A DNA stretch of 64,000 nucleotides from Pseudorasbora parva (lineage: Eukaryota > Chordata > Actinopteri > Cypriniformes > Gobionidae). Location of the stretch: NCBI RefSeq assembly GCF_024679245.1, contig NC_090176.1:52504136-52568135 (forward strand), written 5' to 3'. Below the pieces are notes generated by a model. The model ran no database searches and had not been told where the DNA came from. It worked only from the letters and a program-made list of their open reading frames with translations. The position numbers were made by a program, and so were the translations under genes. Shown here one piece after another: positions 32,010 through 45,925 of this stretch (positions within the stretch are counted from its first letter, which is position 1; every line of letters starts with the position of its first letter).

Positions 32010-35000
32010 GTGTCTTTTAGGAACGCAAGTTTGGAGATCCTAAAGCCTTCCAGAGCTGAACAGCAGCAGAAAACACCAACACATCACACTTCAAATTTAT
32101 ATCCCATATGTCTGTGGAGTGTCAGTGGAGTGCCTGTGGAGTGTCAGTGGAGTGCCAGTGGAGTGCCAGTGGAGAGCCAGTGGAGTGTCAGTGGAGTGCC
32201 TGTGGAGTGTCAGTGGAGTGCCAGTGGAGTGCCAGTGGAGTGTCTGTGGAGTGCCAGTGGAGGTTCCGTGGAGTGCCTGTGGAGTGCCAGGGGAGTGCCA
32301 GTGGAGTGCATGTGGAGTGTCAGTGGAGTGCCTGTGGAGTGCCTGTGGAGTGTCAGTGGAGTGCCAGTGGAGTGCCTGTGGAGTGTCAGTGGAGTGCCAG
32401 TGGAGTGCCTGTGGAGTGCCTGTAGAGTGTCAGTGGAGTGTCTGTGGAGTGCCAGTGGAGTGCATGTGGAGTGTCAGTGGAGTGCCTGTGGAGTGTCAGT
32501 GGAGTGCCAGTGGAGTGCCTGTGGAGTGTCAGTGGAGTGCCAGTGGAGTGCCTGTGGAGTGCCAGTGGAGTGCCAGTGGAGTGCCTGTGGAGTGTCCGTT
32601 GAGTGCCTGTGAAGTGTCAGTGGAGGTTCCGTGGAGTGTCTGTGGAGTTCCAGTGGAGTGCCTGTGGAGTGCCTGTGGAGTGTCAGTGCAGTGTCAGTGG
32701 AGTGCCAGTGGAGTGCCAGTGGAGTGTCCGTGGAGTGTCAGTGGAGTGTCAGTGGAGTGCCTGTGGAGTGCCTGTGGAGTGCCAGTGGAGTGCCAGTGGA
32801 GTGCCTGTGGAGTGTCTGTGGAGTGCCAGTGGAGTGCCTGTGGAGTGCCAGTGGAGGTTCCGTGGAGTGCCTGTGGAGTGTCTGTGGAGTGTCTGTGGAG
32901 TGCCAGTGGAGTGTCAGTTGAGTGCCTGTGAAGGTTCCGTGGAGTGTCTGTGGAGTGCCAGTGGAGTGCCTGTGGAGTGCCAGTGAAGGTTCCGTGGAGT
33001 GCCTGTGGAGTGTCTGTGGAGTGTCAGTGGAATGCCTGTGAAGTGCCAGTGGAGTGTCAGTGGAATGCCTGTAAAGTGCCTGTGGAGTGCCAGTGGAGTG
33101 CCAGTGGAGTGTCAGTGGAGTGCCTGTGGAGTGCCAGTGGAGTGCCAGTGGAGTGCCAGTGGAGTGCCTGTGGAGTGTCTGTGGAGTGCCTGTGGAGTGT
33201 CTTTGGAATGCCAGTGGAGTGCCTGTGGAGTGCCAGTGGAGGTTCCATGGAGTGCCTGTGGAGTGTCTGTGGAGTGCCAGTGGAGTGTCAGTGGACTGCC
33301 TGTGAAGGTTCCGTGGAGTGTCTGTGGAGTGCCAGTGGAGGTTCCGTGGAGTGCCTGTGGAGTGTCTGTGGAGTGCCAGTGGAGTGTCAGTGGAGTGCCT
33401 GTGAAGTGCCTGTGGAGTGCCAGTGGAGTGTCTGAAAACTTTATTTTCAGACTCCAAAAAAATCAAAAGGCTAACCCCTTTGTGTTTTTTTTGGGAAATT
33501 TTTTCGAGTTTTTCCGATCTTCACTAAACTCTGGATTCTCATCGAGTGTGTCGAGGCGTCGACAGGAACGCAAGTTTGAGATCCTAGAGCCTTCCAGAGC
33601 TGAACGGCAGCAGAAAACAACAACACATCACACTTCAAATTTATATCCCATATGTCTGTGGAGTGCCTGTGGAGTGCCAGTGGAGTGCCTGTGGAGTGTC
33701 AGTGGAGTGCCAGTGGAGTGTCAGTGGAGTGCCTGTGAATGTTCCGTGGAGTGTCTTTGGAGTGCCAGTGGAGTGCCTGTGGAGTGCCAGTGGAGGTTCC
33801 GTGGAGTGCCTGTGGAGTGTCTGTGGAGTGCCAGTGGAGTGTTAGTGGAGTGCCTGTGAAGTGCCTGTGGAGTGCCAGTGGAGTGCCTGTGGAGTGCCAG
33901 TGGAGGTTCCGTGGAGTGCCTGTGGAGTGTCTTTGGAGTGCCAGTGGAGTGTCAGTGGAGTGCCTGTGAAGTGCCTGTGGAGTGCCAGTGGAGTGCCTGT
34001 GGAGTGCCAGTGGAGGTTCAGTGGAGTGCCTGTGAAGTGCCTGTGGAGTGTCTGAAAACTTTATTTTCAGACCCCAAAAAAATCAAAAGGCTAACCCCTT
34101 TGTGTTTTTTGGGGAAATTTTTTCGAGTTTTTCCGATCTTCACTAAACTCTGGATTCTCATCGAGTGTGTCGAGGCGTCGACAGGAACGCAAGTTTGGAG
34201 ATCCTAGAGCCTTCCAGAGCTGAACGGCAGCAGAAAACACCAACACATCACACTTCAAATTTATATCCCATATGTCTGTGGAGTGTCAGTGGAGTGCCTG
34301 TGGAGTGCCTGTGGAGTGCCCGTGGAGTGTCCGTGGAGTGTCCGTGGAGTGTCCGTGGAGTGCCTCTAGAGTGCCAGTGGAGTGCCTGTGGAGTGCATGT
34401 GGAGTGCCCGTGGAGTGTCCGTGGAGTGCCTGTGGAGTGCCAGTGAAGTGTCTGAAAACTTTATTTTCAGACCCCAAAAAATCAAAAGGCTAACCCCTTT
34501 TTGTTTTTTGGGAAAAAATTTTCAAGTTTTTCCGATCTTCACTATACTCTGGATTCTCATCGAGTGTGTTGAGGCGTCGACAGGAACGCAAGTTTGGAGA
34601 TCCTAGAGCCTTCCAGAGCTGAACAGCAGCAGAAAACACCAACACATCACACTTCAAATTTATATCCCATATGTCTGTGGAGTGTCAGTGGAGTGCCTGT
34701 GGAGTGTCAGTGGAGAGCCAGTGGAGTGTCAGTGGAGTGCCTGTGGAGTGTCAGTGGAGTGCCAGTGGAGTGCCAGTGGAGTGCATGTGGAGTGTCAGTG
34801 GAGTGCTTGTGGAGTGCCTGTGGAGTGTCAGTGGAGTGCCAGTGGAGTGCCTGTGGAGTGCCTGTAGAGTGTCAGTGGAGTGCCAGTGGAGTGCCTGTGG
34901 AGTGCCTGTGGAGTGCCAGTGGAGGTTCCGTGGAGTGCCTGTGGAGTGCCAGGGGAGTGCCAGTGGAGTGCATGTGGAGTGTCAGTGGAGTGCTTGTGGA

Positions 35001-38000
35001 GTGCCTGTGGAGTGTCAGTGGAGTGCCAGTGGAGTGCCTGTGGAGTGCCTGTAGAGTGTCAGTGGAGTGTCTGTGGAGTGCCAGTGGAGTGCATGTGGAG
35101 TGTCAGTGGAGTGCCTGTGGAGTGTCTGTGGAGTGCCTGTGAAGTGTCAGTGGAGGTTCCGTGGAGTGTCTGTGGAGTGCCAGTGGAGTGCCTGTGGAGT
35201 GCCTGTGGAGTGTCAGTGGAGTGCGAGTGGAGTGCCAGTGGAGTGTCCGTGGAGTGTCAGTGGATTGCCTGTGGAAAGTCAGTGGATTGCCTGTGGACTG
35301 TCAGTGAAGTGCCTGTGGAGTGTCTTTTAGGAACGCAAGTTTGGAGATCCTAAAGCCTTCCAGAGCTGAACAGCAGCAGAAAACACCAACACATCACACT
35401 TCAAATTTATATCCCATATGTCTGTGGAGTGTCAGTGGAGTGCCTGTGGAGTGTCAGTGGAGTGCCAGTGGAGTGCCAGTGGAGAGCCAGTGGAGTGTCA
35501 GTGGAGTGCCTGTGGAGTGTCAGTGGAGTGCCAGTGGAGTGTCAGTGGAGTGCCAGTGGAGTGTCTGTGGAGTGCCAGTGGAGGTTCCGTGGAGTGCCTG
35601 TGGAGTGCCAGGGGAGTGCCAGTGGAGTGCATGTGGAGTGTCAGTGGAGTGCCTGTGGAGTGTCAGTGGAGTGCCAGTGGAGTGCCTGTGGAGTGCCTGT
35701 AGAGTGTCAGTGGAGTGTCTGTGGAGTGCCAGTGGAGTGCATGTGGAGTGTCAGTGGAGTGCCTGTGGAGTGTCAGTGGAGTGCCAGTGGAGTGCCAGTG
35801 GAGTGCCTGTGGAGTGTCAGTGGAGTGCCAGTGGAGTGCCTGTGGAGTGCCAGTGGAGTGCCAGTGGAGTGCCTGTGGAGTGTCTGTGGAGTGCCTGTGA
35901 AGTGTCAGTGGAGGTTCCGTGGAGTGTCTGTGGAGTGCCAGTGGAGTGCCTGTGGAGTGCCTGTGGAGTGTCAGTGAAGTGCCAGTGGAGTGTCCGTGGA
36001 GTGTCAGTGGATTGCCTGTGGAAAGTCAGTGGATTGCCTGTGGACTGTCAGTGAAGTGCCTGTGGAGTGTCTTTGGAGTGCCTGTGGAGTGCCTGTGGAG
36101 TGTCAGTGGAGTGCATGTCGAGTGTGTGGAATGCCCGTGGAGTGTCCGTAGAGTGCCTGTGTAGTGTCAGTGGAGTGCCTGTGGAGTGCCCGTGGAGTGT
36201 CTGTGGAGTGTCTGTGGAGTGCCTGTGGAGTGCCTGTGGAGTGCCAGTGGAGTGCCTGTGTAATGTCAGTGGAGTGCCTGTGGAGTGCCTGTGGAGTGCC
36301 CGTGGAGTGCCTGTGGAGTGCCTGTGTAGTGTCCGTGGAGTGCCTGTGTAGTGTCAGTGGAGTGCCTGTGGAGTGCCCGTGGAGTGTCTGTGGAGTGTCT
36401 GTGAAGTGTCTGTGGAGTGCCTGTGGAGAGCCTGTGGAGTGTCAGTGGAGTGCCTGTGTAGTGTCAGTGGAGTGCCTGTGGAGTGCCAGTGGAGTGTCAG
36501 TGGAGTGCCTGTGGAGTGTCAGTGGAGTGCCTGTGGATTGCCAGTGGAGTGTCTGTGGAGTGCCAGTGGAGTGCCTGTGGAGTGCCAGTGGAATGCCTGT
36601 GGAGTGCCAGAGGAGAGCCTGTGGAGTGTCAGTGGAGTGCCTGTGGAGTGCCAGTGGAGTGCCTGTGGAGTGTCAGTGGAGTGCCTGTGGAGTGTCAGTG
36701 GAGTGTCAGTGGAGTGCCTGTGGAGTGCCTGTGGAGTGCCAGTGGAGTGCCAGTGGAGTGCCTGTGGAGTGTCAGTGGAGTGCCTGTGGAGTGTCAGTGG
36801 AGTGCCTGTGGATTGCCAGTGGAGTGCCTGTGGAGTGCCAGTGGATTGCCTGTGGAGTGCCAGTGGAGTGTCTGAAAACTTTATTTTCAGACCCCAAAAA
36901 AATCAAAAGGCTAACCCCTTTTTGTTTTTTGGGGAAAATTTTTCGAGTTTTTCCGATCTTAACTAAACTCTGGATTCTCATCAAATGTGTCGAGGCGTCG
37001 ACAGGAACGCAAGTTTGGAGATCCTAGAGCCTTCCAGAGCTGAACAGCAGCAGAAAACACCAACACATCACACTTCAAATTTATATCCCATATGTCTGTG
37101 GAGTGCCAGTGGAGTGTCAGTGGAGTGTCAGTGGAGTGTCTGTGGAGTGCCAGTGGAGTGTCAGTGGAGTGCCTGTGGAGTGCCTGTGGAGTGTCTGTGG
37201 AGTGCCAGTGGAGTGCCTGTGGAGTGCCAGTGGAGGTTCCGTGGAGTGCCTGTGGAGTGTCTGTGGAGTGTCTGTGGAGTGCCAGTGGAGTGTCAGTTGA
37301 GTGCCTGTGAAGGTTCCGTGGAGTGTCTGTGGAGTGCCAGTGGAGTGCCTGTGGAGTGCCAGTGAAGGTTCCGTGGAGTGCCTGTGGAGTGTCTGTGGAG
37401 TGCCAGTGGAATGCCTGTGAAGTGCCAGTGGAGTGTCAGTGGAATGCCTGTAAAGTGCCTGTGGAGTGCCAGTGGAGTGCCAGTGGAGTGCCTGTGGAGT
37501 GCCAGTGGAGTGCCAGTGGAGTGCCTGTGGAGTGTCTGTGGAGTGCCTGTGGAGTGTCTTTGGAATGCCAGTGGAGTGCCTGTGGAGTGCCAGTGGAGGT
37601 TCCATGGAGTGCCTGTGGAGTGTCTGTGGAGTGCCAGTGGAGTGTCAGTGGACTGCCTGTGAAGGTTCCGTGGAGTGTCTGTGGAGTGCCAGTGGAGTGC
37701 CAGTGGAGGTTCCGTGGAGTGCCTGTGGAGTGTCTGTGGAGTGCCAGTGGAGTGTCAGTGGAGTGCCTGTGAAGTGCCTGTGGAGTGCCAGTGGAGTGTC
37801 TGAAAACTTTATTTTCAGACTCCAAAAAAATCAAAAGGCTAACCCCTTTGTGTTTTTTTTGGGAAATTTTTTCGAGTTTTTCCGATCTTCACTAAACTCT
37901 GGATTCTCATCGAGTGTGTCGAGGCGTCGACAGGAACGCAAGTTTGGAGATCCTAGAGCCTTCCAGAGCTGAACGGCAGCAGAAAACAACAACACATCAC

Positions 38001-38810
38001 ACTTCAAATTTATATCCCATATGTCTGTGGAGTGCCTGTGGAGTGCCAGTGGAGTGCCTGTGGAGTGTCAGTGGAGTGCCAGTGGAGTGTCAGTGGAGTG
38101 CCTATGAATGTTCCGTGGAGTGTCTTTGGAGTGCCAGTGGAGTGCCTGTGGAGTGCCAGTGGAGGTTCCGTGGAGTGCCTGTGGAGTGTCTGTGGAGTGC
38201 CAGTGGAGTGTTAGTGGAGTGCCTGTGAAGTGCCTGTGGAGTGCCAGTGGAGTGCCTGTGGAGTGCCAGTGGAGGTTCCGTGGAGTGCCTGTGGAGTGTC
38301 TTTGGAGTGCCAGTGGAGTGTCAGTGGAGTGCCTGTGAAGTGCCTGTGGAGTGCCAGTGGAGTGCCTGTGGAGTGCCAGTGGAGGTTCAGTGGAGTGCCT
38401 GTGAAGTGCCTGTGGAGTGTCTGAAAACTTTATTTTCAGACCCCAAAAAAATCAAAAGGCTAACCCCTTTGTGTTTTTTGGGGAAATTTTTTCGAGTTTT
38501 TCCGATCTTCACTAAACTCTGGATTCTCATCGAGTGTGTCGAGGCGTCGACAGGAACGCAAGTTTGGAGATCCTAGAGCCTTCCAGAGCTGAACGGCAGC
38601 AGAAAACACCAACACATCACACTTCAAATTTATATCCCATATGTCTGTGGAGTGTCAGTGGAGTGCCTGTGGAGTGCCTGTGGAGTGCCCGTGGAGTGTC
38701 CGTGGAGTGTCCGTGGAGTGTCCGTGGAGTGCCTGTGGAGTGCCAGTGGAGTGCCTGTGGAGTGCATGTGGAGTGCCCGTGGAGTGTCCGTGGAGTGCCT
38801 GTGGAGTGCC
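32010..38810. repeat. Higher-order repeat block, copy A
   Basis: This block recurs at 39136-45925 with an offset of 7,126 bp in its left part and 7,115 bp from about 33,660 on. The order of half-palindromes and of 11-bp variants is the same in both. Long stretches translate identically, for example 36164-37027 and 43279-44142. The homology ends near 38810, where copy B goes on to another half-palindrome and copy A stays in minisatellite. Confidence 0.88.
32018..32115. repeat. Shared truncated half-element junction (one of five)
   Basis: Minisatellite GTGGAGTGTCTTTT joins directly to AGGAACGCAAGTTTGGAG, so only the outer third of the right arm is left. The same junction occurs near 32022, 35331, 39147, 42448 and 47489. 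A single deletion followed by copying of the flanking block explains all five. Confidence 0.88.
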
Positions 38811-39135
38811 AGTGGAGTGTCAGTGGAGTGCCAGTGGAGTGCCTGTGGAGTGCCAGTGGAGTGCCAGTGGAGTGCCTGTGGAGTGTCAGTGGAGTGCCAG
38901 TGGAGTGCCTGTGGAGTGCCAGTGGAGTGCCAGTGGAGTGCCTGTGGAGTGTCTGTGGAGTGCCTGTGAAGTGTAAGTGGAGGTTTCGTGGAGTGTCTGT
39001 GGAGTGCCAGTGGAGTGCCTGTGGAGTGTCAGTGGAGTGCCAGTGGAGTGCCAGTGGAGTGTCCGTGGAGTGTCAGTGGATTGCCTGTGGAAAGTCAGTG
39101 GATTGCCTGTGGACTGTCAGTGAAGTGCCTGTGGA

Positions 39136-42100
39136 GTGTCTTTTAGGAACGCAAGTTTGGAGATCCTAAAGCCTTCCAGAGCTGAACAGCAGCAGAAAAC
39201 ACCAACACATCACACTTCAAATTTATATCCCATATGTCTGTGGAGTGTCAGTGGAGTGCCTGTGGAGTGTCAGTGGAGTGCCAGTGGAGTGCCAGTGGAG
39301 AGCCAGTGGAGTGTCAGTGGAGTGCCTGTGGAGTGTCAGTGGAGTGCCAGTGGAGTGCCAGTGGAGTGTCTGTGGAGTGCCAGTGGAGGTTCCGTGGAGT
39401 GCCTGTGGAGTGCCAGGGGAGTGCCAGTGGAGTGCATGTGGAGTGTCAGTGGAGTGCCTGTGGAGTGCCTGTGGAGTGTCAGTGGAGTGCCAGTGGAGTG
39501 CCTGTGGAGTGTCAGTGGAGTGCCAGTGGAGTGCCTGTGGAGTGCCTGTAGAGTGTCAGTGGAGTGTCTGTGGAGTGCCAGTGGAGTGCATGTGGAGTGT
39601 CAGTGGAGTGCCTGTGGAGTGTCAGTGGAGTGCCAGTGGAGTGCCTGTGGAGTGTCAGTGGAGTGCCAGTGGAGTGCCTGTGGAGTGCCAGTGGAGTGCC
39701 AGTGGAGTGCCTGTGGAGTGTCCGTTGAGTGCCTGTGAAGTGTCAGTGGAGGTTCCGTGGAGTGTCTGTGGAGTTCCAGTGGAGTGCCTGTGGAGTGCCT
39801 GTGGAGTGTCAGTGCAGTGTCAGTGGAGTGCCAGTGGAGTGCCAGTGGAGTGTCCGTGGAGTGTCAGTGGAGTGTCAGTGGAGTGCCTGTGGAGTGCCTG
39901 TGGAGTGCCAGTGGAGTGCCAGTGGAGTGCCTGTGGAGTGTCTGTGGAGTGCCAGTGGAGTGCCTGTGGAGTGCCAGTGGAGGTTCCGTGGAGTGCCTGT
40001 GGAGTGTCTGTGGAGTGTCTGTGGAGTGCCAGTGGAGTGTCAGTTGAGTGCCTGTGAAGGTTCCGTGGAGTGTCTGTGGAGTGCCAGTGGAGTGCCTGTG
40101 GAGTGCCAGTGAAGGTTCCGTGGAGTGCCTGTGGAGTGTCTGTGGAGTGTCAGTGGAATGCCTGTGAAGTGCCAGTGGAGTGTCAGTGGAATGCCTGTAA
40201 AGTGCCTGTGGAGTGCCAGTGGAGTGCCAGTGGAGTGTCAGTGGAGTGCCTGTGGAGTGCCAGTGGAGTGCCAGTGGAGTGCCAGTGGAGTGCCTGTGGA
40301 GTGTCTGTGGAGTGCCTGTGGAGTGTCTTTGGAATGCCAGTGGAGTGCCAGTGGAGGTTCCATGGAGTGCCTGTGGAGTGTCTGTGGAGTGCCAGTGGAG
40401 TGTCAGTGGACTGCCTGTGAAGGTTCCGTGGAGTGTCTGTGGAGTGCCAGTGGAGGTTCCGTGGAGTGCCTGTGGAGTGTCTGTGGAGTGCCAGTGGAGT
40501 GTCAGTGGAGTGCCTGTGAAGTGCCTGTGGAGTGCCAGTGGAGTGTCTGAAAACTTTATTTTCAGACTCCAAAAAAATCAAAAGGCTAACCCCTTTGTGT
40601 TTTTTTTGGGAAATTTTTTCGAGTTTTTCCGATCTTCACTAAACTCTGGATTCTCATCGAGTGTGTCGAGGCGTCGACAGGAACGCAAGTTTGAGATCCT
40701 AGAGCCTTCCAGAGCTGAACGGCAGCAGAAAACAACAACACATCACACTTCAAATTTATATCCCATATGTCTGTGGAGTGCCTGTGGAGTGCCAGTGGAG
40801 TGCCTGTGGAGTGTCAGTGGAGTGCCAGTGGAGTGTCAGTGGAGTGCCTGTGAATGTTCCGTGGAGTGTCTTTGGAGTGCCAGTGGAGTGCCTGTGGAGT
40901 GCCAGTGGAGGTTCCGTGGAGTGCCTGTGGAGTGTCTGTGGAGTGCCAGTGGAGTGTTAGTGGAGTGCCTGTGAAGTGCCTGTGGAGTGCCAGTGGAGTG
41001 CCTGTGGAGTGCCAGTGGAGGTTCCGTGGAGTGCCTGTGGAGTGTCTTTGGAGTGCCAGTGGAGTGTCAGTGGAGTGCCTGTGAAGTGCCTGTGGAGTGC
41101 CAGTGGAGTGCCTGTGGAGTGCCAGTGGAGGTTCAGTGGAGTGCCTGTGAAGTGCCTGTGGAGTGTCTGAAAACTTTATTTTCAGACCCCAAAAAAATCA
41201 AAAGGCTAACCCCTTTGTGTTTTTTGGGGAAATTTTTTCGAGTTTTTCCGATCTTCACTAAACTCTGGATTCTCATCGAGTGTGTCGAGGCGTCGACAGG
41301 AACGCAAGTTTGGAGATCCTAGAGCCTTCCAGAGCTGAACGGCAGCAGAAAACACCAACACATCACACTTCAAATTTATATCCCATATGTCTGTGGAGTG
41401 TCAGTGGAGTGCCTGTGGAGTGCCTGTGGAGTGCCCGTGGAGTGTCCGTGGAGTGTCCGTGGAGTGTCCGTGGAGTGCCTCTAGAGTGCCAGTGGAGTGC
41501 CTGTGGAGTGCATGTGGAGTGCCCGTGGAGTGTCCGTGGAGTGCCTGTGGAGTGCCAGTGAAGTGTCTGAAAACTTTATTTTCAGACCCCAAAAAATCAA
41601 AAGGCTAACCCCTTTTTGTTTTTTGGGAAAAAATTTTCAAGTTTTTCCGATCTTCACTATACTCTGGATTCTCATCGAGTGTGTTGAGGCGTCGACAGGA
41701 ACGCAAGTTTGGAGATCCTAGAGCCTTCCAGAGCTGAACAGCAGCAGAAAACACCAACACATCACACTTCAAATTTATATCCCATATGTCTGTGGAGTGT
41801 CAGTGGAGTGCCTGTGGAGTGTCAGTGGAGAGCCAGTGGAGTGTCAGTGGAGTGCCTGTGGAGTGTCAGTGGAGTGCCAGTGGAGTGCCAGTGGAGTGCA
41901 TGTGGAGTGTCAGTGGAGTGCTTGTGGAGTGCCTGTGGAGTGTCAGTGGAGTGCCAGTGGAGTGCCTGTGGAGTGCCTGTAGAGTGTCAGTGGAGTGCCA
42001 GTGGAGTGCCTGTGGAGTGCCTGTGGAGTGCCAGTGGAGGTTCCGTGGAGTGCCTGTGGAGTGCCAGGGGAGTGCCAGTGGAGTGCATGTGGAGTGTCAG

Positions 42101-45100
42101 TGGAGTGCTTGTGGAGTGCCTGTGGAGTGTCAGTGGAGTGCCAGTGGAGTGCCTGTGGAGTGCCTGTAGAGTGTCAGTGGAGTGTCTGTGGAGTGCCAGT
42201 GGAGTGCATGTGGAGTGTCAGTGGAGTGCCTGTGGAGTGTCTGTGGAGTGCCTGTGAAGTGTCAGTGGAGGTTCCGTGGAGTGTCTGTGGAGTGCCAGTG
42301 GAGTGCCTGTGGAGTGCCTGTGGAGTGTCAGTGGAGTGCGAGTGGAGTGCCAGTGGAGTGTCCGTGGAGTGTCAGTGGATTGCCTGTGGAAAGTCAGTGG
42401 ATTGCCTGTGGACTGTCAGTGAAGTGCCTGTGGAGTGTCTTTTAGGAACGCAAGTTTGGAGATCCTAAAGCCTTCCAGAGCTGAACAGCAGCAGAAAACA
42501 CCAACACATCACACTTCAAATTTATATCCCATATGTCTGTGGAGTGTCAGTGGAGTGCCTGTGGAGTGTCAGTGGAGTGCCAGTGGAGTGCCAGTGGAGA
42601 GCCAGTGGAGTGTCAGTGGAGTGCCTGTGGAGTGTCAGTGGAGTGCCAGTGGAGTGTCAGTGGAGTGCCAGTGGAGTGTCTGTGGAGTGCCAGTGGAGGT
42701 TCCGTGGAGTGCCTGTGGAGTGCCAGGGGAGTGCCAGTGGAGTGCATGTGGAGTGTCAGTGGAGTGCCTGTGGAGTGTCAGTGGAGTGCCAGTGGAGTGC
42801 CTGTGGAGTGCCTGTAGAGTGTCAGTGGAGTGTCTGTGGAGTGCCAGTGGAGTGCATGTGGAGTGTCAGTGGAGTGCCTGTGGAGTGTCAGTGGAGTGCC
42901 AGTGGAGTGCCAGTGGAGTGCCTGTGGAGTGTCAGTGGAGTGCCAGTGGAGTGCCTGTGGAGTGCCAGTGGAGTGCCAGTGGAGTGCCTGTGGAGTGTCT
43001 GTGGAGTGCCTGTGAAGTGTCAGTGGAGGTTCCGTGGAGTGTCTGTGGAGTGCCAGTGGAGTGCCTGTGGAGTGCCTGTGGAGTGTCAGTGAAGTGCCAG
43101 TGGAGTGTCCGTGGAGTGTCAGTGGATTGCCTGTGGAAAGTCAGTGGATTGCCTGTGGACTGTCAGTGAAGTGCCTGTGGAGTGTCTTTGGAGTGCCTGT
43201 GGAGTGCCTGTGGAGTGTCAGTGGAGTGCATGTCGAGTGTGTGGAATGCCCGTGGAGTGTCCGTAGAGTGCCTGTGTAGTGTCAGTGGAGTGCCTGTGGA
43301 GTGCCCGTGGAGTGTCTGTGGAGTGTCTGTGGAGTGCCTGTGGAGTGCCTGTGGAGTGCCAGTGGAGTGCCTGTGTAATGTCAGTGGAGTGCCTGTGGAG
43401 TGCCTGTGGAGTGCCCGTGGAGTGCCTGTGGAGTGCCTGTGTAGTGTCCGTGGAGTGCCTGTGTAGTGTCAGTGGAGTGCCTGTGGAGTGCCCGTGGAGT
43501 GTCTGTGGAGTGTCTGTGAAGTGTCTGTGGAGTGCCTGTGGAGAGCCTGTGGAGTGTCAGTGGAGTGCCTGTGTAGTGTCAGTGGAGTGCCTGTGGAGTG
43601 CCAGTGGAGTGTCAGTGGAGTGCCTGTGGAGTGTCAGTGGAGTGCCTGTGGATTGCCAGTGGAGTGTCTGTGGAGTGCCAGTGGAGTGCCTGTGGAGTGC
43701 CAGTGGAATGCCTGTGGAGTGCCAGAGGAGAGCCTGTGGAGTGTCAGTGGAGTGCCTGTGGAGTGCCAGTGGAGTGCCTGTGGAGTGTCAGTGGAGTGCC
43801 TGTGGAGTGTCAGTGGAGTGTCAGTGGAGTGCCTGTGGAGTGCCTGTGGAGTGCCAGTGGAGTGCCAGTGGAGTGCCTGTGGAGTGTCAGTGGAGTGCCT
43901 GTGGAGTGTCAGTGGAGTGCCTGTGGATTGCCAGTGGAGTGCCTGTGGAGTGCCAGTGGATTGCCTGTGGAGTGCCAGTGGAGTGTCTGAAAACTTTATT
44001 TTCAGACCCCAAAAAAATCAAAAGGCTAACCCCTTTTTGTTTTTTGGGGAAAATTTTTCGAGTTTTTCCGATCTTAACTAAACTCTGGATTCTCATCAAA
44101 TGTGTCGAGGCGTCGACAGGAACGCAAGTTTGGAGATCCTAGAGCCTTCCAGAGCTGAACAGCAGCAGAAAACACCAACACATCACACTTCAAATTTATA
44201 TCCCATATGTCTGTGGAGTGCCAGTGGAGTGTCAGTGGAGTGTCAGTGGAGTGTCTGTGGAGTGCCAGTGGAGTGTCAGTGGAGTGCCTGTGGAGTGCCT
44301 GTGGAGTGTCTGTGGAGTGCCAGTGGAGTGCCTGTGGAGTGCCAGTGGAGGTTCCGTGGAGTGCCTGTGGAGTGTCTGTGGAGTGTCTGTGGAGTGCCAG
44401 TGGAGTGTCAGTTGAGTGCCTGTGAAGGTTCCGTGGAGTGTCTGTGGAGTGCCAGTGGAGTGCCTGTGGAGTGCCAGTGAAGGTTCCGTGGAGTGCCTGT
44501 GGAGTGTCTGTGGAGTGCCAGTGGAATGCCTGTGAAGTGCCAGTGGAGTGTCAGTGGAATGCCTGTAAAGTGCCTGTGGAGTGCCAGTGGAGTGCCAGTG
44601 GAGTGCCTGTGGAGTGCCAGTGGAGTGCCAGTGGAGTGCCTGTGGAGTGTCTGTGGAGTGCCTGTGGAGTGTCTTTGGAATGCCAGTGGAGTGCCTGTGG
44701 AGTGCCAGTGGAGGTTCCATGGAGTGCCTGTGGAGTGTCTGTGGAGTGCCAGTGGAGTGTCAGTGGACTGCCTGTGAAGGTTCCGTGGAGTGTCTGTGGA
44801 GTGCCAGTGGAGTGCCAGTGGAGGTTCCGTGGAGTGCCTGTGGAGTGTCTGTGGAGTGCCAGTGGAGTGTCAGTGGAGTGCCTGTGAAGTGCCTGTGGAG
44901 TGCCAGTGGAGTGTCTGAAAACTTTATTTTCAGACTCCAAAAAAATCAAAAGGCTAACCCCTTTGTGTTTTTTTTGGGAAATTTTTTCGAGTTTTTCCGA
45001 TCTTCACTAAACTCTGGATTCTCATCGAGTGTGTCGAGGCGTCGACAGGAACGCAAGTTTGGAGATCCTAGAGCCTTCCAGAGCTGAACGGCAGCAGAAA

Positions 45101-45925
45101 ACAACAACACATCACACTTCAAATTTATATCCCATATGTCTGTGGAGTGCCTGTGGAGTGCCAGTGGAGTGCCTGTGGAGTGTCAGTGGAGTGCCAGTGG
45201 AGTGTCAGTGGAGTGCCTATGAATGTTCCGTGGAGTGTCTTTGGAGTGCCAGTGGAGTGCCTGTGGAGTGCCAGTGGAGGTTCCGTGGAGTGCCTGTGGA
45301 GTGTCTGTGGAGTGCCAGTGGAGTGTTAGTGGAGTGCCTGTGAAGTGCCTGTGGAGTGCCAGTGGAGTGCCTGTGGAGTGCCAGTGGAGGTTCCGTGGAG
45401 TGCCTGTGGAGTGTCTTTGGAGTGCCAGTGGAGTGTCAGTGGAGTGCCTGTGAAGTGCCTGTGGAGTGCCAGTGGAGTGCCTGTGGAGTGCCAGTGGAGG
45501 TTCAGTGGAGTGCCTGTGAAGTGCCTGTGGAGTGTCTGAAAACTTTATTTTCAGACCCCAAAAAAATCAAAAGGCTAACCCCTTTGTGTTTTTTGGGGAA
45601 ATTTTTTCGAGTTTTTCCGATCTTCACTAAACTCTGGATTCTCATCGAGTGTGTCGAGGCGTCGACAGGAACGCAAGTTTGGAGATCCTAGAGCCTTCCA
45701 GAGCTGAACGGCAGCAGAAAACACCAACACATCACACTTCAAATTTATATCCCATATGTCTGTGGAGTGTCAGTGGAGTGCCTGTGGAGTGCCTGTGGAG
45801 TGCCCGTGGAGTGTCCGTGGAGTGTCCGTGGAGTGTCCGTGGAGTGCCTGTGGAGTGCCAGTGGAGTGCCTGTGGAGTGCATGTGGAGTGCCCGTGGAGT
45901 GTCCGTGGAGTGCCTGTGGAGTGCC
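39136..45925. repeat. Higher-order repeat block, copy B
   Basis: This is the second copy of the block of about 7.1 kb that begins at 32010. It contains the truncated unit at 39141 and half-palindromes at 40547, 41167, 41567, 43987, 44915 and 45535. An 11-bp difference from copy A around 40,330 corresponds to the loss of one minisatellite unit. Confidence 0.88.
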